DNA from: Marinococcus halotolerans DSM 16375
GTDB taxonomy: Bacteria; Bacillota; Bacilli; Bacillales; Marinococcaceae
DNA: 64,000 bases
Direction of reading: 5' to 3'
NCBI RefSeq assembly: GCF_000420725.1
Contig: NZ_ATVM01000002.1
Location: 182,961-246,960 of the forward strand
A program made the translations under genes and the position numbers. This document shows positions 59,090 through 64,000 of the stretch, piece by piece. The notes beneath the pieces are model-generated. The model saw only the letters and a program-made list of their open reading frames with translations, did not search any database and had not been told where the DNA came from. Positions within the stretch are counted from its first letter, which is position 1. Each line of letters begins with the position of its first letter.

Positions 59090-59691
59090 TGAAGGACTCC
59101 ATTTCGAATACACAAGTGAATACCTCGGTCTTTCAAAAGACAAAGCCGGGGAACCGCGTTTGCGGGGACAGCTATCTTGTAGTCGAAACAGAGGACTTTT
59201 TTCTCTGCTCTGTAACGGACGGTCTGGGGAGTGGTGAAGGTGCCAGGCAGTCCGCAGAGATAGCGATGAATATTATCCGGGCTCACAAGCATGAGTCTAT
59301 TCCCATGCTGTTGGAGCGCTGTAACCGGGCGCTTGTTTCTGAGCGGGGAGTGGTGCTTGCGATCATTAAAGTCTGCTATCAGGAGCAGGAGCTGACTTAT
59401 GGGAGCATTGGCAATATTACCTGCTATATCAGTGCGGATAATGAAGAAATTTTTCGACCGATCCCAACAAAGGGATATCTTTCGGGAAGAAAGTTTCAAT
59501 ACCGGCTCGAGTACGTTCCTTTCGATAAAGGAATCTCTTTTGTTCTTCACTCGGACGGCATGACTGTATCCTCTGAAGACCAACGTGCTTTGCCGCATAT
59601 GCGTTCGGTAGAGGAATACAAAAACAGGCTTGCTGAAAAAGCTGAAAATGAAAACGACGATGTCACTTTAATGGTTGGCGCGTTAGGTTAA
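59089..59691 (+). CDS. rsbX: Feedback phosphatase RsbX
   Basis: PP2C-like phosphatase of 200 residues that removes phosphate from RsbS and RsbR to reset the stressosome. Seen are GNRVCGDSYLV, SVTDGLGSGEGARQSAEIAMNII, TYGSIGNITCYI, FVLHSDGMT and NDDVTLMVGALG, the usual metal-site Asp residues among them. Start is the ATG at 59089 that overlaps the sigB stop by one base; a GTG nine bases earlier is less likely. Last gene of the operon, ending in a terminator. Confidence 0.93.
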   Translation: MKDSISNTQVNTSVFQKTKPGNRVCGDSYLVVETEDFFLCSVTDGLGSGEGARQSAEIAMNIIRAHKHESIPMLLERCNRALVSERGVVLAIIKVCYQEQELTYGSIGNITCYISADNEEIFRPIPTKGYLSGRKFQYRLEYVPFDKGISFVLHSDGMTVSSEDQRALPHMRSVEEYKNRLAEKAENENDDVTLMVGALG

Positions 59692-59728
59692 ACCTCTTTC
59701 ATCACTCCCGGTGGTGAGAGGTTTTTTT
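59691..59728 (+). terminator. Terminator of the SigB operon
   Basis: ACCTC (59692-59696) with GAGGT, and TCATCAC with GTGGTGA, form a stem with a small bulge, followed by seven T. Confidence 0.85.
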
Positions 59729-59860
59729 GTGTATAAGGAGCGAAAGCAGATCAGGCGTTTTGATGTTATGATGAATTTGCCCCCTGCATAAGCAGGTGTG
59801 CGTTATAATATAATAAATGTAGTTTTCAATGGCGTGTACGCTCGACAGGAGGAAATATAA

Positions 59861-62020
59861 ATGGAAAAAGAGATGAACAGTGTTACGTCCCAAATAGCTT
59901 CCAATCTTCAAATAAAGGAAAATCATGTCAAAAACATTATACATATGATTGAAGAGGGCAATACGGTCCCTTTTATTGCCCGTTACCGTAAAGAGCAGAC
60001 CGGTGCTTCGGACGAAATGGTGATCCGGGATGTCCAGCAGGCCTGGAATTACGCAAATCAATTGGCAGAGCGCAAGGAGGAAGTACTGCGCCTGATTGAT
60101 AAACAGGAAAAATTAACGCCGGAATTAAGACAATCCATCAATGGAGCCGTGCAGCTTCAGGAAGTAGAAGATCTGTACCGTCCGTATAAACAGAAACGAA
60201 GAACGAAGGCGACGGCAGCGAAAGAAAAAGGGCTTGAGCCGTTAGCGGAATGGCTCATGTCGCAGCCGAAAGAAGGCACGCCGGAAGAACAGGCGCAGGC
60301 GTTTGTAAACGAAGAAGCCGGAGTGGCAGACGTCGCAGCGGCACTTGAAGGTGCCAGGCACATTATCTCTGAACAGATTGCCGATGATGCCGGTATCCGC
60401 CACAGTGTACGCGAACTCAGCTACAAGCAGGGCAGGCTTCAGTCCGCGGCTAAAGATGAAACCAAAGATGAACGCGGCATTTACAGCATGTACTACGACC
60501 ATGAAGAAGCGTTGGCGAAGGCCCCGTCGCACCGCGTGTTAGCCATGAACCGCGGAGAAAGTGAAGGAGTACTGAAAATTTCCCTTCAGGCACCAGAAGA
60601 CAGAATTCTTTCGACTATAGAAAAGAAAGTGGTGAAGCGTTTCGGCTCGCCTGCTGTGCCGCAGTTGAACGAAGCGATCGAAGACAGCTACAAACGGTTA
60701 ATTGGTCCGGCAGTCGAGCGGGAGCTTCGGAAAGTCAAAACAGAAGAAGCGGAAACGCAGGCGATTTCAGTCTTCTCCGAAAACCTTCGAAACCTCCTGC
60801 TTCAGCCCCCAATGAAGGGGAAAACGGTACTTGGCGTAGACCCGGCATACCGCACCGGCTGTAAATTGTCGGTTGTAGATGGCAACGGAAGGCTGCTTGA
60901 GGTGGGGGTGATCTATCCGGTCCCGCCTAGAAATAAAGTGACCGAAGCGAAAAAAGAGGTGTTTTCTTTAATTGAAAAGTACAATATACAGGTTATAGCT
61001 ATCGGTAACGGTACGGCTTCGAGGGAAACAGAAGAGTTTATCGCCGGGGTCGTAGATGAAGCGGAAGAAGACGTTTCGTATATTATTGTAAACGAAGCTG
61101 GGGCGAGTGTGTATTCCGCTTCGGAGGTTGCCCGGGAAGAATTTCCGGATCTTCAGGTTGAAGAACGAAGTGCAGCTTCCATTGCAAGAAGACTCCAGGA
61201 TCCGCTGGCGGAGCTTGTGAAAATAGACCCTAAATCTATTGGGGTAGGGCAGTATCAGCATGACGTCTCGCAGGCGAGGCTGAATGAGTCACTGACATTT
61301 GTCGTAGAGACAGCGGTAAACCAGGTGGGGGTAGACGTGAACAGCGCTTCGAGCAGTCTGCTTCAATATGTGGCCGGTCTTTCTAAAGCGGTGGCAAACA
61401 ATGTGATAAAGCAAAGAGAAGCGCTTGAAGGCTTTACCAGTCGTAAAGAGCTGCAGAAGGTACCGAGACTCGGAGCGAAAACGTATGAGCAGGCAGCAGG
61501 CTTTTTGCGGGTGCCCGAGTCTTCGAACCCATTCGACCGTACGGCCATTCACCCGGAAAGCTATCAGACCGCAGAGCGTCTGCTGAGTCACCTGGAGCTT
61601 GAAGCGGCACAGGCCGGCACAAAAGAAATGAAGGAAGCCCTGGAAAACCAGGAGGTGCATCAGCTTGCCGAAGCTCTTGAAGTAGGCGTTCCGACACTGC
61701 AGGACATTATAGAGGATTTGAAAAGACCGAACCGGGATCCTCGTGATACATTTTCGAAGCCTCTCCTGAAAAAAGGCATCATGACTCTTGATGACCTGGA
61801 AAAAGGCATGGAGCTTCAGGGCACAGTCCGCAATGTTGTGGATTTTGGGGCCTTTATTGATGTAGGGGTCAAAGAAGACGGTCTCGTGCACATATCCAAG
61901 CTCGCCAATCGTTTTATCAAGCATCCGATGGAGGTAGTTTCAGTAGGAGAGATAGTTACGGTATGGGTGGAAGATATTGATCAAAAACGGGGACGGGTAG
62001 CCCTGACGATGGTAAACTAA
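59861..62020 (+). CDS. tex: Tex-family RNA-binding protein (YdcI)
   Basis: Conserved nucleic-acid-binding protein of 719 residues, implicated in transcription. The order is: N-terminal helical Tex domain (1-190, HMIEEGNTVPFIARYRKEQTGASDE), YqgF/RNase-H-like domain (about 325-450, VLGVDPAYRTGCKLSVVDGNG, IAIGNGTASRETEEFI), helix-hairpin-helix part (about 490-560, GVDVNSASSSLLQYVAGL, VPRLGAKTYEQAAGFLRV) and an S1 RNA-binding domain (about 648-717, LQGTVRNVVDFGAFIDVGVKEDGLVHISK). Start behind CAGGAGG. It follows the SigB operon, as in B. subtilis. Confidence 0.96.
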   Translation: MEKEMNSVTSQIASNLQIKENHVKNIIHMIEEGNTVPFIARYRKEQTGASDEMVIRDVQQAWNYANQLAERKEEVLRLIDKQEKLTPELRQSINGAVQLQEVEDLYRPYKQKRRTKATAAKEKGLEPLAEWLMSQPKEGTPEEQAQAFVNEEAGVADVAAALEGARHIISEQIADDAGIRHSVRELSYKQGRLQSAAKDETKDERGIYSMYYDHEEALAKAPSHRVLAMNRGESEGVLKISLQAPEDRILSTIEKKVVKRFGSPAVPQLNEAIEDSYKRLIGPAVERELRKVKTEEAETQAISVFSENLRNLLLQPPMKGKTVLGVDPAYRTGCKLSVVDGNGRLLEVGVIYPVPPRNKVTEAKKEVFSLIEKYNIQVIAIGNGTASRETEEFIAGVVDEAEEDVSYIIVNEAGASVYSASEVAREEFPDLQVEERSAASIARRLQDPLAELVKIDPKSIGVGQYQHDVSQARLNESLTFVVETAVNQVGVDVNSASSSLLQYVAGLSKAVANNVIKQREALEGFTSRKELQKVPRLGAKTYEQAAGFLRVPESSNPFDRTAIHPESYQTAERLLSHLELEAAQAGTKEMKEALENQEVHQLAEALEVGVPTLQDIIEDLKRPNRDPRDTFSKPLLKKGIMTLDDLEKGMELQGTVRNVVDFGAFIDVGVKEDGLVHISKLANRFIKHPMEVVSVGEIVTVWVEDIDQKRGRVALTMVN

Positions 62021-62033
62021 ATAGAAAATGAAA

Positions 62034-62064
62034 AAACAGAGGGCGTCCATACCTTCTGTTTTTT
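62034..62064 (+). terminator. Terminator between tex and sprT
   Basis: AAACAGAGGG (62034-62043) pairs with CCTTCTGTTT (62052-62061) with one wobble, followed by T. The ribosome site of the next gene begins immediately after. Confidence 0.75.
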
Positions 62065-62077
62065 AAGGGAGGAAAAA

Positions 62078-62527
62078 ATGACGGATGAAGAATTAACTGC
62101 TTTGACGCAGCAGATATCAATGGAAAAATTTCAAAAAGCGTTTAAACATCGTGCCTCGTTTAATCAAAGACTGCGGACCACCGGAGGAAGATACGTGCTT
62201 TCTACAGGGAACATCGAAGTGAACCCAAAGTCGATGAACGATTACGGGCGTCTGGAAGTCATTGATATTATAAAGCATGAATTGTGCCATTATCATTTAC
62301 ATTTGGAAGGGAAAGGGTACAAACATCAAGACGGTGAATTTCAGGAGCTGCTGAAGCAGGTAGGAGGTACCATGCATTGCAGTTCTTTGGAACGATACCG
62401 TGTAACACAGAAAAAACGTTATCAGTATGCCTGTGAAAGCTGTCAAATATCTTTTAAAAGAACGAGGAAACTGGACACACGAAGATATGTCTGTGCAGCC
62501 TGCAGAGGAACGTTGAAAAAAATATAG
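62078..62527 (+). CDS. SprT-like zinc metalloprotein (YdcK)
   Basis: SprT family protein of 149 residues. The metalloprotease-type motif HELCHYHLHLEG (HExxH-like: H-E-L-C-H, near residue 67) and a C-terminal zinc ribbon (YACESCQISFKRTRKLDTRRYVCAACRGTL, CxxC...CxxC) are intact. The function of bacterial SprT-like proteins is not settled; eukaryotic relatives degrade DNA-protein crosslinks. Start behind AAGGGAGG. Its place after tex is conserved in Bacillus. Confidence 0.93.
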   Translation: MTDEELTALTQQISMEKFQKAFKHRASFNQRLRTTGGRYVLSTGNIEVNPKSMNDYGRLEVIDIIKHELCHYHLHLEGKGYKHQDGEFQELLKQVGGTMHCSSLERYRVTQKKRYQYACESCQISFKRTRKLDTRRYVCAACRGTLKKI

Positions 62528-62534
62528 AAAAACC

Positions 62535-62664
62535 TTGACCAGTGTTTTTTCGGTGTGATACATTATAAAAGTCGCTTGAGAGAGGGTGCTTCAAAAAACG
62601 GCGAAAAAAGCTATAAATTCCCTTTTAAAAGCGTATTGACATTACATAATAGATCTTGTAGAAT
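62535..62664 (+). promoter_or_regulatory. Tandem promoters of the tRNA array
   Basis: P1: TTGACC (62535-62540) and TACATT (62559-62564), 18-base spacer. P2: TTGACA (62636-62641) and TAGAAT (62659-62664), 17-base spacer, starting about 25 bases before the first tRNA. Confidence 0.7.
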
Positions 62665-62695
62665 TTTCTTTGTCTCAAAAAAGAAATACTTACAT

Positions 62696-62770
62696 TCCGC
62701 AGTAGCTCAGTGGTAGAGCAATCGGCTGTTAACCGATTGGTCGCAGGTTCGAATCCTGCCTGCGGAGCCA
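62696..62770 (+). tRNA. tRNA-Asn (GTT)
   Basis: Cloverleaf with acceptor TCCGCAG/CTGCGGA, anticodon GTT and encoded CCA. First gene of the array. Confidence 0.97.
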
Positions 62771-62772
62771 TT

Positions 62773-62863
62773 GGAGAAGTACCCAAGTGGCTGAAGGGAC
62801 TCCCCTGCTAAGGGAGTAGGTCGTGTAAACGGCGCGAGGGTTCAAATCCCTCCTTCTCCGCCA
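62773..62863 (+). tRNA. tRNA-Ser (GCT)
   Basis: Acceptor GGAGAAG/CTTCTCC, long variable arm typical of serine tRNA, anticodon GCT, encoded CCA. Confidence 0.97.
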
Positions 62864-62871
62864 TTTCCTAT

Positions 62872-62946
62872 GGCCCGTTGGTCAAGTGGTTAAGACACCG
62901 CCCTTTCACGGCGGTAACACGGGTTCGAATCCCGTACGGGTCACCA
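62872..62946 (+). tRNA. tRNA-Glu (TTC)
   Basis: Anticodon TTC in the loop CTTTCAC, standard T arm GGGTTCGAATCCC, encoded CCA. Confidence 0.97.
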
Positions 62947-62950
62947 ACAT

Positions 62951-63026
62951 GGAGGATTAGCTCAGCTGGGAGAGCACCTGCCTTACAAGCAGGGGGTCGG
63001 CAGTTCGATCCTGTCATCCTCCACCA
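62951..63026 (+). tRNA. tRNA-Val (TAC)
   Basis: Acceptor GGAGGAT/ATCCTCC, anticodon TAC, encoded CCA. Confidence 0.97.
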
Positions 63027-63044
63027 TTTTCATTATATAGTTGA

Positions 63045-63120
63045 GGGCCTGTGGTGTAGCGGTTAACATGCCTGCCTGTCACGCAGGAGATCGCGGGTTC
63101 AAATCCCGTCAGGCCCGCCA
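63045..63120 (+). tRNA. tRNA-Asp (GTC)
   Basis: Acceptor GGGCCTG/CAGGCCC, anticodon GTC, encoded CCA. Confidence 0.97.
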
Positions 63121-63137
63121 TTTTTTACTCAATATAT

Positions 63138-63212
63138 TGGGCCATAGCCAAGCGGTAAGGCATCGGGTTTTGGTCCCGTGATGCGCTGGTTCGAATCCAG
63201 CTGGCCCAGCCA
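63138..63212 (+). tRNA. tRNA-Gln (TTG)
   Basis: Acceptor TGGGCCA/TGGCCCA, anticodon TTG, encoded CCA. Confidence 0.97.
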
Positions 63213-63219
63213 ACAACAC

Positions 63220-63305
63220 GCGGGTGTGGCGGAATCGGCAGACGCGCTAGATTTAGGATCTAGTGTCCTTGTGACGTGGGGGTTCAAGTCCCTTCACCCG
63301 CACCA
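63220..63305 (+). tRNA. tRNA-Leu (TAG)
   Basis: Acceptor GCGGGTG/CACCCGC, long variable arm, anticodon TAG, encoded CCA. Confidence 0.97.
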
Positions 63306-63323
63306 TTATATATTTATCGGTAC

Positions 63324-63411
<88 letters not shown>

Positions 63412-63417
63412 TAATAT

Positions 63418-63494
<77 letters not shown>

Positions 63495-63521
63495 TTTACT
63501 TATATTTTTCAGCAGCATCTG

Positions 63522-63598
63522 CGGGAAGTAGCTCAGCTTGGTAGAGCACTTGGTTTGGGACCAAGGGGTCGCAGGTTCGAATCCTGTCTTCCCGACCA
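63522..63598 (+). tRNA. tRNA-Pro (TGG)
   Basis: Acceptor CGGGAAG/CTTCCCG, anticodon TGG, encoded CCA. Confidence 0.97.
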
Positions 63599-63605
63599 TT
63601 TATTT

Positions 63606-63679
63606 GCGGGTGTAGTTTAGTGGTAAAACCTCAGCCTTCCAAGCTGATGTCGTGGGTTCGATTCCCATCACCCGCTCCA
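63606..63679 (+). tRNA. tRNA-Gly (TCC)
   Basis: Acceptor GCGGGTG/CACCCGC, anticodon TCC, encoded CCA. Confidence 0.97.
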
Positions 63680-63725
63680 TTATTACAAAAAAATATATTT
63701 CTTCAAGTTATTTTTTTGTGCCTGT

Positions 63726-63802
63726 GGGCCTGTAGCTCAGTTGGTCAGAGCGCACGCCTGATAAGCGTGAGGTCGGTGGTTCAAGTCCACTCAGGCCCAC
63801 CA
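63726..63802 (+). tRNA. tRNA-Ile (GAT)
   Basis: Acceptor GGGCCTG/CAGGCCC, anticodon GAT, encoded CCA. Last gene of the array. Confidence 0.97.
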
Positions 63803-63811
63803 TTATTTCCA

Positions 63812-63891
63812 TTGACATTTAGTTGATCAAAGGTTATAATTTACGTGTCACTTTAAAAGGTGTTGACAGTTTAAATGCACCATGTTAAATT
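63812..63891 (+). promoter_or_regulatory. Tandem rRNA-type promoters
   Basis: P1: TTGACA (63812-63817) and TATAAT (63835-63840), both perfect, 17-base spacer. P2: TTGACA (63863-63868) and TAAATT (63886-63891), 17-base spacer. Such pairs drive rrn operons in Bacillus. The following leader contains CGTTCTTTGAAAAGG (63920-63934), like the antitermination region before 16S rRNA. Confidence 0.85.
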
Positions 63892-64000
63892 GTTTAAGTT
63901 GCTTTTTTGAGCGGCAGATCGTTCTTTGAAAAGGAAAGACAAGCCAGAGCCCCAAAGAAAAGAATCAAATTTAGGGCATCAACTGATGCCACAGCATCAA
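63892..64000 (+). other. rrn: Probable 5' leader of an rRNA operon
   Basis: The sequence after the tandem promoters has TTCTTTGAAAA and no open frame. The 16S rRNA start itself is not yet reached at base 64000. Confidence 0.6.

Overview
The window is a chromosomal segment of a low-to-medium-GC Gram-positive bacterium of the Bacillaceae type. Supporting evidence: Shine-Dalgarno sites of the GGAGG type precede most genes; the order rhomboid - acpS - nnr - alr - EndoAI antitoxin - rsbRSTUVW - sigB - rsbX - tex - sprT - tRNA block matches the Bacillus subtilis ydcA to ydcK region; a mtlA-R-F-D operon, a sigX/rsiX pair and T-tract terminators are present. Exported and surface domains are very rich in Glu and Asp, which suggests a halophilic or haloalkaliphilic member. 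The species cannot be named from the sequence.

Layout. 1-6.3 kb: truncated cardiolipin synthase, type II pantothenate kinase, a MarR regulator and a large RND efflux pump with a 15-bp palindrome in front of it. 6.3-8.85 kb: thiamine salvage operon thiD-thiM-thiE behind a TPP riboswitch and terminator. 8.86-15.8 kb: a DUF1537 sugar-acid kinase and beta-hydroxyacid dehydrogenase, divergent from an FCD/GntR regulator over two spaced operator-like sites, then a Gfo/Idh/MocA oxidoreductase, ThiT, two small proteins and an aldo/keto reductase. 16-21.6 kb: mannitol operon, in which MtlA carries two near-identical EIIB domains. 21.7-31 kb: SNF2 helicase, HD hydrolase, two HAD phosphatases, a SulP transporter with a universal stress protein, and a guanine-type riboswitch in front of a PbuG-like permease. 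31.3-34.2 kb: ECF sigma factor, RskA-type anti-sigma factor, and an internally duplicated, sortase-type surface protein.

34.3-41.9 kb: a tightly packed set resembling E. coli ynjBCD/ynjF: lipoprotein, two permeases, ATPase, TVP38-family membrane protein, CDP-alcohol phosphatidyltransferase-family protein, a CxxxxC disulfide reductase and an NDH-like flavoprotein of the type found fused to SelD. This is the least explained locus of the window. 42.2-50.9 kb: RF3, a LysM-CAP secreted protein, a YodB-like/WrbA redox pair, a GerMN lipoprotein, sigX-rsiX with its own ECF promoter, a CstR-type sensor, and a block of modular hairpin repeats. A second copy of those repeats lies at 41.9 kb.

51-62.5 kb: acpS, the NAD(P)H-hydrate repair enzyme, alr, an EndoAI antitoxin with no MazF toxin beside it, the complete SigB stress operon with a SigB-type internal promoter, tex and sprT. 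62.7-63.8 kb: twelve tRNA genes in one array. The last 190 bases hold two strong tandem promoters and an rRNA-type leader, so an rRNA operon very probably starts just beyond the window.
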